Shown: positions 11,001 to 19,593 of the stretch, in pieces
Layout of the letters: each line of letters starts with the position of its first letter
Position numbering within the stretch: the first letter of the stretch is position 1
Assembly: GCA_900088475.1 (NCBI GenBank)
Contig: FLMG01002364.1
Coordinates: 7,555 to 27,561, forward strand
Reading direction: 5' to 3'
DNA length: 20,007 nt
Source: Hyphochytrium catenoides
Taxonomy: Eukaryota > Sar > Hyphochytriomycetes > Hyphochytriales > Hyphochytriaceae
Made by a program: the position numbers and the translations under genes
Notes under the pieces: model-generated
What the model was told of the DNA's origin: nothing
The model's database searches: none
The model's input: the letters and a program-made list of their open reading frames with translations, nothing else

Positions 11001-12580
11001 GCAGAGAAGGCTGAGGAGACAGCAGCGCCAGCAAAAGCCTCCTCGCGACCAGCAGTCCCACCACTTTCTGAGGTAGTTCCTGCCACTGCGCATTGCTTTT
11101 GCTATAATCGAGATGCTCAGCTCAGTTATCCTACGCAGGAGCGAGTGAAGGTCTTTCAGAAGGGAGACATGGCAGACAGAAAGGATCGGCAAGGTCTGTT
11201 AGCTGCATCATTGTAGAGTGTTGGCTAGGCTTTGGAGTCTCAGTTCGCGACTCTCTGTCCTCTTCTGCTCCTCTATTCGCCATGTCAGGCGTGCAGGAGA
11301 GAGTGCAGCGGATGAAGCGATCCCTAGAGAAGTGCACAACGACGGGGGCCACCTATGATATTGACCGCGCATTAAAAGTTCTCGTCGCCCTCTCACAGGT
11401 AAAAATTCTAATTCTTCTTTCCTTCCTATCTATCGATCTGCGGACCAAATTTGCCCTCATGGTGCTCCGCACATCACTGGTCGCTGGCTCCTCTCTAGCA
11501 TCAAGGTATCGAAGAAACCTATATGACGTCGTCGGCTTTGTATGTGCTTGCTCTAGGTGGAAATGACTCTAGAGCTGCTGCAGTCCACAGGAGTCGCTTC
11601 TCTCGTGAACACACTCCGGAAGTTTCCCGATCCTGAAATATCGAAGGTGGCAAGAAGTCTCCGAAAGTCCTGGATGAAAAAGGTGCTGGGCGGATTATAG
11701 CAGAGTCTTACTCCTCTCTCTCAATAAGCATCTAAGATGTTCGCTGTTACCAGCGCCTTTCCTCGGCTTTACTTTACTGTTCCTTGTTAAAGTATACTGT
11801 TGGATAGTGCTCTGTCACCCTGCCTTGTTCTTAGCTGAATCTACCGTTGCCGCTGGCTAAATGAGAGGCCTCTATATTCCTTAGATGGGCCTATCGCCTA
11901 CCCCAACTACGCCAGGGAAGATGCTTAGTGAGGGGGCGGTAGACACGCCTATAGCAGCGGCAAGCCTGAACAGAGACAGCGAAGAAATGAAGGTGAGCTT
12001 CCGCTAGCTGTCTCTGGGTATATCCTGAGCGACGGGGAAGGGAGAAGGATGAAGGAGAAGGGAGGAATTGTCCACAAAGTGATGGTGATAAAAGCCTTGA
12101 AGCGGAAAAGTGACCTTCTAAGGCCCTATCGTCCTTATTTCCACAGTTTGAGCTGTCGAGCGTTCCCACAGCGTCACCAGAGCCCGAGCTGGCACCGGAG
12201 CGGACGCACGCCATAAGTCTTCTTTCTCACGCCACGAAGGATAAAGCCTTCTCCTTGAAAGTAGAACGAGCGCTCTATGCACGGTTCAAAGACACCGACA
12301 ACCAGTACCTAAGGCAGTTCCGCATCGTCCTCTTTGGATTTCTCAAGGAAGAGAGCTACTTGAAACGAGTCATAGAAGGGAAGGTCTCCCTGACAGAACT
12401 CGTCTATGCCACTTATGAGGTAAGCAGTCCGCTGACTAGAGCCCTTACCCGCTTGCTAGAGCCGTGCCTCACTTTCTCCCCCTTTTTTCTTGCTAACTTT
12501 TCCATCCCGTTCACTGTTCACAATTATTTATCGCACTTTGTTCTAACCGTCATCACATCCTCTAGGATGTGCCGAAATAG
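8027..12580 (+). CDS. PWWP - TFIIS N-domain - TFIIS central-domain fusion protein with AT-hook (13 exons)
   Basis: Likely nuclear protein tying chromatin reading to transcription elongation. Exons in phase: 8027-8269, 8455-8768, 8984-9015, 9149-9269, 9442-9574, 9758-9817, 9874-10081, 10150-11193, 11289-11398, 11557-11682, 11885-11992, 12147-12419, 12566-12580. About 928 residues. An AT-hook, KRRPGRPKK, is at 55-63. The PWWP domain (about 185-255) spans exons 2-5: AVWAKQKGYCFWPAVV, then VVLFYGSDTFGAIPYED. A long acidic/basic linker follows (about 260-718). The TFIIS N-terminal (LW/TND) domain is at about 720-797, with LELLQSTGVASLVNTLRKF and KSWMKK. The TFIIS central domain is at about 845-925, with VERALYARFKDTDNQYLR. 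The stop comes four codons after the last junction, so the zinc ribbon that TFIIS uses to stimulate RNA cleavage is absent. LEDGF/HRP2 proteins pair PWWP with a related helical domain, so this looks like a LEDGF-TFIIS chimera. Confidence 0.88.
9633..9675. repeat. 13-base direct repeat GCCTACCATGAGC inside an intron
   Basis: Two identical copies at 9633-9645 and 9663-9675 are spaced 30 bases apart in intron 9575-9757 of the PWWP gene. They suggest a small local tandem duplication. No function is apparent. Confidence 0.6.
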
Positions 12581-12702
12581 CTACCCAGCCACGCTTCCCA
12601 TTCCCTGCGCTTTCCGACTATTTATCCACAACTGCTGGCCACTCTATCCGCTTCTAAAAAAGTGGAGAATCGACAATAAGATGATGTATTTGACGGTGTT
12701 CG

Positions 12703-14441
12703 TCACGCTATACTTCTTGATGGTCCACTGTCACTAGGTCTTTCTCCCTGGCTCCAGCCTCTACAGTGGCTGAGCTCGTGCTGTGTGAACGTCTCTATCT
12801 TGTGCTGAAGATCAGCTGCAGGAGGACTGACATAGCGTGGGTGGGAAGCCTTCTGCATAACAAGCACATTTTTCACTCCACAGAGCTGTGGGATCCATAG
12901 TGAGAAAGATGATGACTCCGGAAGAGAGAGAACCATGGGGAAGAGGCGATGGGTAGAGTCGGTGAAGACGACGACGGCACCCGGAGAGAGAGAGCTGAAG
13001 AGTTCCCGAAAGAACAAAAAGCCGCTTTCCTGGAGTTTGAGCTTGTTTTCCACTATAACGAAGGCAACAACTACCAAGTCCAGCTGTCTCACTCTCTGCT
13101 TGACGCTTTTGTTAGAGGGATCTTCAAGTGAGAGAGTTATGTCTCCTCTGTGGAAACAAAGAGAGTGTGATGAAGATGATCCATAAACGGGCGAGAAGAG
13201 CATCAAGTCTCTTAACGTCTGCTCAACAGCCTGCACCACTGGGGACCAAGAGCCTTCGTAGTCAAAGACGGCCATATCAAGCTCAGCCTGGGCACTGACA
13301 AAGCGATTCAGCGCTGCCAAACCGATTGCATCAAATGCTGGGCCGCCTATTACATCGAGAAATCAAACGCAATCGATTAGATGACGTGAGGGACCCCACA
13401 GGGCAGCATTAGCAATTAGCTGGAAGATGAAGCCCACGAGGACGATAACAAGATCTCTTCATCAGGGATAAAGCCCAGGATTCTTCAGGGACTTCGGACG
13501 ACAACGGCCGGCGGTAGTTCTATCGTTTTCTGGTTAACTTATTCTACGGAGAGACAGAAAGCTCGAAGAGACCTTCCCAGTGGTCACAAGGCTTTTTTCT
13601 GCGCAGCTCTATCTTCCATATCCCTTTCTCTCCCTTGCGTCGCTCAAGATTTGGCTTCCTACCTCCTAACATTGCCACTTGACAACGAGGCCTCCGGATC
13701 AAGTCACAGAGCAATGGCGCCATTTCAGGCGCCAGCAGCACCCACAAGATATTCCTGGACCTCTTAAACTTTGAGGCGAAGTACCCAGCTTGAGCGCCAG
13801 GATGATCAAAGCGAGGCATGGTGCCGCTCCGAGTCGAGAGACTAAGTTGCGATAGAAGCCGCGAGGTTTCCGAAGGAACTGGAGGACTTATGAGGGAGAG
13901 CACGCCATTCATGATTCTGCGAGGATGAAAGCGTGACAATGGAACGAAGGTTAGTAAAAACTTGGGGTGAGGGAGACTGCTCAACGATAATTTGAAGCTT
14001 GAAGAGTGTGGTACAAGCTCTCTAGAGGAAGCTACGATGCAGCATCCCAGCAATCTTGTTGGACCGGAAGGACCATGAAGGCTTAGAATAGCAGGCAAGT
14101 GGAGGCTAGCTAAGGACAGCTGCAAGTAGATCACTTAAGCTGGGAAGTTGAATGATGTACTAGGCGCCTCTTCTTCTTGCTTGGCCTACCTGGTAGAGAG
14201 GTCATCCCAGAAGACTTTAAGTCTCTTTCTTGATGCCTTTCGGTGGAGATTCAGAGAGGAAGATCTCTGTCTGTACCAGCAAAAGCGGGGAATGGAAGCT
14301 CAGATATGCTGATTCGTCCTGGACCTGAGGTTTCTCATCTCTGTTATCTTCTTGCTCTCTCAGAGAAGGTACGTTGACCATGTGCCTCCCTCAATAGCTT
14401 CTATCAATCTCCCTGGTGCCCATTGCACTAGCTCTCTCTCC

Positions 14442-14472
<31 letters not shown>

Positions 14473-14995
14473 GCTCTCCCGCTCTGTCTCTCCCTCACTT
14501 TGTCTCTCCTTGGTCATCTCTGATCCAATCGCTTTCAAAGCCCTCCCTCTTTGACTAAGTCTCTTTGGTCTTCCTCTTACCCTCTGCAGTACAATTGTAA
14601 ACCATAGGACCAGACGCTAGCACCACGGCATAGGAGCAGACACAATTGCAGACTTTCTTCGACTAAGAAGCCTGAGGCCACCAATGGCTCAATGACTGCA
14701 CAAAAGACAGATGCACGAGCACCAAAGGAGCAAAAGTTGTATTTAGAGCTGGAGCAGAACAGAGCACACAGAACATAGACAGAGAGAGAGACAGACGGCG
14801 GGGTTTGGAAGAATGCGGGCAGAATAGAGACAGGAGGATTAGGATATGGACATCGTTAGAGGAGGACTTCCTTGTAGCTGAACAAGAGGGAGGTGATGAG
14901 CTACATAGTTTATTACCTTCTCGAAAATACACCCTGCCATGGACCTCTTGTTCTGCGACGTTGTCCATTCCGATCTTTCTTAGGTCCCCTGTCAT
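12703..14995 (-). CDS. SAM-dependent methyltransferase, Bmt6 / Methyltransf_34-like (5-exon model)
   Basis: Minus-strand exons in phase: 14995-14917, 14662-14581, 14270-14190, 14081-13663, 13346-12703; 434 residues. The junction of the last two exons restores a glycine-rich SAM-binding motif, VAMLGGGPAFDAIGLAAL (about residues 214-231). It is followed by the acidic strand MAVFDYEGSW and later hydrophobic strands DLVVVAFVIVENK and GAVVVFTDSTH, the order expected of a class I methyltransferase. The arrangement and length recall the yeast 25S rRNA uridine-N3 methyltransferase Bmt6 (about 410 residues), so ribosomal RNA modification is a reasonable guess, but the substrate is inference. The last two exons are well supported. 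The first three rest on splice signals and phase only, and exon 4 might be split or begin at the ATG at 13912 (297-residue form). The gene converges on the PWWP gene with 122 bases between stops. Confidence 0.62.
14431..14510. repeat. CT-rich simple repeat
   Basis: Runs of CTCTCT with CCCTTT, GCTC and GTC interruptions lie on the plus strand within the modelled intron 14271-14580 of the methyltransferase gene. The pre-mRNA would be GA-rich here. An open frame at 14352-14558 across it is a serine/leucine repeat artefact. Confidence 0.75.
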
Positions 14996-15099
14996 TCCTC
15001 CATGTCTCCTTTGTTCTGCAAGGCCTCGTCCATCGCATGACAGGAGAGTGAGAGAAACTCTATCATGGGAGAAGTAGGCAACCAAGGACCGGTGTCAAC

Positions 15100-15126
15100 C
15101 ATGCCGTGACGTAGAAGTACGGCATG
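15100..15126. promoter_or_regulatory. 8-base inverted repeat enclosing a TGACGTAG (CRE-like) element
   Basis: CATGCCGT at 15100-15107 and ACGGCATG at 15119-15126 are exact reverse complements separated by 11 bases. TGACGTAG, a half-site like those bound by bZIP factors, overlaps the loop. It lies about 105 bases upstream of the modelled methyltransferase start. Confidence 0.4.
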
Positions 15127-15572
15127 ACAAATTACCAGCTCTTCAAGCGTATCGACAACAACCATAGAACAAAAGGCTTTCTCAGAGACCGCAGCTCTGG
15201 GAGAACAGCTGAGGGCCCTTCCCTAGTCGCAGGACGGAACCCTCGAAGACCGAAAGGACAGAGCTCTAGAACTCTGTCTGCAAGCAGGTTTGCAGCGTCT
15301 CATCATTCGGCGCCATCAAGCATCAGAACCAGATACAACGCCTTCTATTTGATAATCAATCAGAAGTCAATGATGATAATCATACTGTACTGTGTGGTAA
15401 AGGAAAAGCTCAGATGCCAGATTCAGAACAGAATTCTGGTTTCCAGAGCATGAAGATCCAATAATCTCTGCTGGCAATCTACAGATCTCTAGGACGTCTC
15501 CCGTCTGCTAGGTGATGTTGTTGATATTGAGGTCATCATAAGGCCGCCAACACACATTCATGGGTGTATTAT

Positions 15573-15578
15573 TATAAA
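15573..15578 (+). promoter_or_regulatory. Candidate TATA box of the PDCD5 gene
   Basis: TATTATTATAAAGG contains TATAAA at 15573-15578, 56 bases before the PDCD5 ATG. That spacing leaves room for a start of transcription about 30 bases downstream and a short leader. No other gene shows so clear a TATA box in this window. Confidence 0.5.
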
Positions 15579-15633
15579 GGAACAGGGCGGAGTGCGCACT
15601 CACTAACCTATCTCCAGACATAGACTAACAGCC

Positions 15634-16924
15634 ATGGCGGTAAGTGCCACTCATTCGTGGTCTGAGTGATACACAAATAGCAATCCTTTGCATGACTCTC
15701 TTCGAGCTCAGCCTTTAACCTCCTTACCTATAGGAAGATCCAAAGCTCGCTGCCATTCGCTCAAAGAGGATGAGCGATATCCAGGTGAGAAATCGTTGAA
15801 ACATAAGGCGTCTTTTTCTTGACAGACACTGAGTGACCTCACCGGATAGTCCTTTCCTGTCAGCTCTTTTTTACATTATTACATCGAACCTTGTCTGCCT
15901 ATATGATGAATATCCCGACATTCTTCAGCAGGGCGTCGACTTCTTCTTTAGTTAGTGGTCGGTGTCTCTTCAACATCTCATCAGCCGACACTTGTCCTCT
16001 AACTCGCAGACTGGACGCGCCGGTGGTGGTGCAAATGCTGCAGAGGATGAAGCTAAGCGACAGTAAGGGGCCCTTGTATGTCTCTTTGAAACTAAAGCTT
16101 ATACTAACGCCGATATCGTCTCTCTTTTTGCCTCTGTTGTGCCCTTGTTTCGTAGGCAAGCAGAAGAAATGCGAAAAGCGATGCTTCAGCAGGTTCTGAC
16201 GCCAGAAGCACGCGAGAGACGTACGTCTGCCCTTTCATGCCACGCTATCGCTCTAGTCTCTCTTCCCACCTCTTACCCTGGCATTGCTCTTTGTGACAGT
16301 GGCTCGGATTGCCATAGTGAAGCCTGACAAGTCTCGAATGGTAGAGGACAACATACTCAGAATGGCACAGATGGGGAAGATTCAGGCGCAGATCACAGAA
16401 CAGCAGCTCATCCAGGTGAGACACAGTGGAAAAGAGACTGCCCGGAGCTCCTTGTTCCTCCTCTTAGCTCTTAGCTCAAACTGCCTCCAACACAGCTTTG
16501 TATACCCTGTTGGACTTCTAAAGATAACTCTCCATCATCTTCCTCGTCTCATTCCTCCTTGGGAGGAGCCAGAATACCTCTCTCTTGAGAATAGCTTGAC
16601 AGTCCCAGATGACTTGGGCCCTGGGGCTGTCGACCAATGCAATTATTCACATGTTCAACCGATGACCTTTCATCAAGACTCTAATCCACATATCTTTCTC
16701 CTTCCCCTACCATCCTTTGCCGCTTGCGGCTATGGGCTATCAGATGCTTGAGCAAGTGACTTCCACTCAGCAGCAGAAGACAAAAGTGACGGTAAGCTGC
16801 CTTTGCTCTCTCTCTTGTTTTGCACGTCTTTCTCTTGTCAATCTTGAAAGCTAAGGGTTTTGTCTCATAGATCCAACGGCGAAGAGGATTCTCGGATGAT
16901 GAGGACGATGACGATGACTTCTAG
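15634..16924 (+). CDS. PDCD5: PDCD5 / DNA-binding TFAR19-related protein (7 exons)
   Basis: Exons in phase: 15634-15639, 15734-15784, 16010-16062, 16156-16220, 16300-16415, 16744-16791, 16871-16924. They encode 130 residues against about 125 in human PDCD5. The order of family hallmarks is complete: an N-terminal helix DPKLAAIRSKRMSDIQ, a glycine/alanine-rich linker, a helical core with EEMRKAMLQQVLTPEARERL, ARIAIVKPDKSRMVEDNILR and MAQMGKIQAQITEQQLIQ, then a basic stretch QRRRGF and an acidic tail DDEDDDDDF. PDCD5 proteins are small conserved helical-bundle proteins linked in animals to apoptosis, to TIP60 and to the CCT chaperonin; the role in a protist is less clear. The first coding exon is only ATGGCG, followed by a strong GTAAGT donor. 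The start is fixed by the methionine-alanine opening and by the TATA box 56 bases upstream. Confidence 0.95.
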
Positions 16925-17237
16925 AAACGCAAAGTTATAAGGAAAAGGAAGCTGCACAAACTCTCAGTACCCCTGTCATTGTCTTTTATAGAGAGCAACA
17001 GGGATAAGTCCCCGGTGCTGCCGCATGCTGCCTCTCACAGCTCTTTCATTTGCTTGTCTTTAATCCCACATGTCTCTCTATCCTCTGCTTTGAGTTGCCT
17101 CCTCCTGTCTTCGCCATCCGCGCTCTCTCTCTCTTCTCTGTTTCTTTCTGTCTGTCTCTCTCTCTTATACTCTTCTTTTTCTTCTTGTCTCCTTCAATGA
17201 GTCGGAGAAGGCTCCATGTCTGTTCGACGCCCTTGTC
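16925..17237. other. Convergent intergenic region with a pyrimidine-rich tract
   Basis: This 313-base stretch lies between the stops of PDCD5 (plus) and the FF/RS gene (minus). It is pyrimidine-rich on the plus strand, with CTCTCT and CTGTCTGTCTCT runs at about 17121-17166. I see no clear AATAAA for either gene and no coding signal. Open frames at 16979-17200 and 17050-17241 are low-complexity leucine/serine artefacts. Confidence 0.5.
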
Positions 17238-18812
17238 CTAGACATTTCCCGTCATTCTCTTGAAGAGAGACGACATTCGGGTCCAATTCTGCGAATACAC
17301 CTGGAAAGGTAGCATGTTAGAGCGACTCAGGCCGGAAAACAGAATGAAGAGCTGCAGAGGCAAAGCGCCACGGAAAGAGGCACTAGCGCTGGAGAAAGCC
17401 GCGAGACAGGGGACTGCGCAGTGAAAGCTACAAAATAGATAAAGCGAGAGAGACAGACCTGCTCAAAGATCATTGACGGCTTGAGTCCTGGCTGGTCTTT
17501 CAACTTTTGATAGATTTCATTGTCCTCTACCTGTGGCAGAAGTGATTCCCACCTAACGACGAATGGTGACCAAAAAGCGTCGTGGGAGGTATGAGGCGTA
17601 AGAGAGAGAAGCAAATGTGGAGAGGTGGGACAAGAAGAAGGTTGCAGAAGAAGGAGAAGCTAGATGACAGAGTGGCTCATAGAGGCAAAGGAGTGTGCAG
17701 GAATGTCCAGGACCACGCAGATTGGCCACTGAAGTATGTGTGTGTGAGAGAGAGCGTACGGGCGGCTTAACGTACGTTGTTTCCTGGGTGATCCGTTCAT
17801 CGCCCACCATCTGCCACATGAAGGACTTCCACTCGTCTCTCAGTCTCTGAGCTTCCGCCCGGCTCAGGAGAGGGACGGAGGGAGGTGGAGGAGATCTCTG
17901 TTCCTTTCCTTCTTTAGCCTCCTCAGTACTTTTTCCAGGACTACGAGAGCGACTGTGGCTGGGGGCAGAAGAAGGCAGAAGAGTTAGAGACTGTCTTAGA
18001 CAACGGAAACAAGCGTGAAAGCTGGTTGAAAGGGATCGGAGACCAAAGGAGTACTTCCCTACCGCTTTCTGTCTCTTCTGGGGGATCTAGATCTGCTGTG
18101 TCTGTTGCGGCCTCTAGAGTCTCTGTTCCTGTCTCTTCCTCTGCTTCTACTTCTGCTACGTCGGCGCTCCCTTCCGCGATATCTATCCCGACTGCGGCTC
18201 CTTCTTGAGCTTTATGAGTCAAAGTTCAAAAAACAGACAGTCAGAGTTATAAGAGAGCTTGCATCGAGATGAGTGTGCGGGCAATCACTAAGAAGACAAA
18301 AAGATCGCATAGAGAGCACACATTGCAGAGTGAGAGCTATAGATTTCTATAGAGAGAAGTATAAATGCACTGGAGTCGTGAGTCCCGAGAAATGCGGGAG
18401 AGACGTTGAGCGGTGAGAGCATCCATGTGGCCCCATACATTCATACAAGACGTGAGGAAGCGCAAGCAGAAATGGAGTTATTACAAGCCGGGCAGACTTA
18501 CCGATCGCGGCGCCCACTGTGGCGGCGATATCTGGGAGAATGGGATCTATTTTGAACGAGACATCAGTCCAGAAGTCACCAGAAAGGTGAGCGCAAGGGC
18601 AGATTAGACAGGTGAGAAGACAAGGAGAGGATGAGAGAGGATATGAGGCGAGGGAGAAAAAAGAGTGAAAGCAATGCTGGCGCAGGAAAGAGGAGAATCT
18701 GGGAAGTGAATGTGAGAGAGCGAGAAGATAGGATGATCTCAGTCCTATAGTCAATAAGAAAAGAGAGAGAGAGAGAGAGACAGAGAGAGACAGAGAGAGA
18801 GAGAGACAGAGA

Positions 18813-18856
<44 letters not shown>

Positions 18857-19227
18857 GAGAGAGAGAGAAAACGAAAAAGGGTTTTGAAGGCAGGACTACG
18901 GTGAGGGAAGAATTGGTTGGCATAGTTCACGGAAGAGAGACCGAGCGACAACCTAGATCGGGACCCGGAGTATCTTCTTCGTCGTTCCATGTGTCCACCA
19001 TTTGCTTCTTTCACTATTGGTGGCGAGGAATAGCGTTAGAGAGGCTTCACGACTAGCAGGGCGGCGAAAGAACCCAAAGGGCAGAGAGACAGGAGGGAAG
19101 AGAGGGGATGTAGGGATTGGGGGCAACCATGGTCTCTAGGAGAAGTGCGCCCAGTTGCTGGCTCTTTCTCCTCCTCTGTCTTCTTTTCCAGCTCTGTGCT
19201 GTTGATTTCTTCCTTTTCATCGCCCAT
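17238..19227 (-). CDS. Arginine/serine-rich protein with a C-terminal FF domain (7 exons)
   Basis: Exons on the minus strand in phase: 19227-19128, 19013-18953, 18546-18502, 18209-18063, 17958-17776, 17552-17459, 17300-17238; 230 residues. The N-terminus is acidic/lysine-rich (MGDEKEEINSTELEKK). Residues of about 45-135 form an RS region with repeated SRSRS, RDRNRDSRG and HSRSRSPGK units, read through three successive exon junctions. A short proline run (RSPPPPSVP) leads to an FF domain at about 160-215: KSFMWQMV, ETTWESLLPQVEDNEIYQKL and MIFEQVY carry the two phenylalanines and the tryptophan of the family. FF domains in Prp40 and TCERG1 bind phosphorylated polymerase II tail and splicing factors, and RS regions mark splicing proteins, so a nuclear splicing or transcription-coupling role is inferred. 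Unlike those proteins it has one FF domain and no visible WW domain. Exon 1 is the least certain because its donor (GGTTGCC) is weak. Confidence 0.8.
18761..18870. repeat. GA simple repeat in an intron of the FF/RS gene
   Basis: About 110 bases of GAGA with regularly spaced GACAGAGA interruptions on the plus strand lie in intron 18547-18952. The transcript carries the CT complement, so it could act as an extended polypyrimidine tract, but the acceptor is about 215 bases further on. It is the longest simple repeat of the window. Confidence 0.9.
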
Positions 19228-19248
19228 GCTGGACTATTATGCCTGCGA

Positions 19249-19593
19249 ATGGCAACCTTGACGGGCTTGGCTCTAAGTATAAAGTTGACGGTGCGACTTA
19301 AACACCTGCAGTCTGAGGTTTCAGTCTACTTTGATGGTAGGAAAGATCAGCGTTTCTATGCGAAGACCCTTCTATGACCTTCCTTAGATCCTACGGACAC
19401 TCTGGGAGAAGAAGTCATAAACAGAGTCGTTGGCGAGTGCAGATGCGATGCTGATCAACCAGACAACTCTGCTGCCCTGGAGACCTGCCCGCACGTCTTT
19501 CTATTGTTGAGCTTCTTGAGATCTGCACTTTTGATGATTTCTGGTCGAAGATCATTCGTGAAGTTTATTGCGGATCGCGATATCCTAAGCTAG
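19249..19593 (+). CDS. Small protein of unknown function (2 exons)
   Basis: Exons 19249-19336 and 19388-19593 join in phase across a 51-base intron (donor GGTAGG, acceptor CCTTAG) and encode 97 residues. The joined segment reads KHLQSEVSVYFDDPTDTL, followed by GEEVINRVVGECRCDADQ and a later cysteine-histidine pair CPH, then a hydrophobic helix-like stretch (VFLLLSFLRSALLMI) and RSFVKFIADRDILS at the end. I do not recognise the family. Support comes from phase agreement, protein-like composition and an AATAAA 66 bases after the stop. The start is uncertain: the frame stays open upstream to 19117, and an acceptor-like TTTTCCAG sits at about 19185-19192, so an upstream exon on top of the opposite gene is possible. 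The minus strand of exon 2 is also open, so the strand is a judgement. Confidence 0.5.

Larger units (their letters stand above)
14996..15633. promoter_or_regulatory. Divergent upstream region of the methyltransferase and PDCD5 genes
   Basis: This 638-base spacer separates the modelled methyltransferase start (minus) from PDCD5 (plus). It holds a perfect 8-base inverted repeat at 15100-15126 enclosing TGACGTAG, a palindrome CAGAATTCTG at 15429-15438, and a TATA box at 15573. An open frame at 15124-15453 has no recognisable domain and is not called as a gene. If the methyltransferase start is the alternative one at 13912, this spacer would be larger. Confidence 0.45.

Noticed and set aside
11281-11566. 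Independent small gene starting MSGVQERVQ
   Set aside because: The ATG lies in the acceptor of intron 11194-11288. Splicing joins the TFIIS N-terminal domain in phase to the PWWP exons.
13776-13898. Alternative exon in another frame reading FLRKPRGFYRNLVSRLG
   Set aside because: It has a good acceptor, but only the other frame gives the GGGPAFDAIG motif when joined to the last methyltransferase exon.
15124-15453. 109-codon plus-strand open frame between the methyltransferase and PDCD5
   Set aside because: No recognisable domain, and it overlaps the presumed promoter region; probably chance.
19388-19593. Minus-strand coding reading of the second exon of the small gene
   Set aside because: It is open and looks protein-like (DLRPEIIKSADLKKLNNRK), but the plus strand joins in phase to an upstream exon and is followed by AATAAA.
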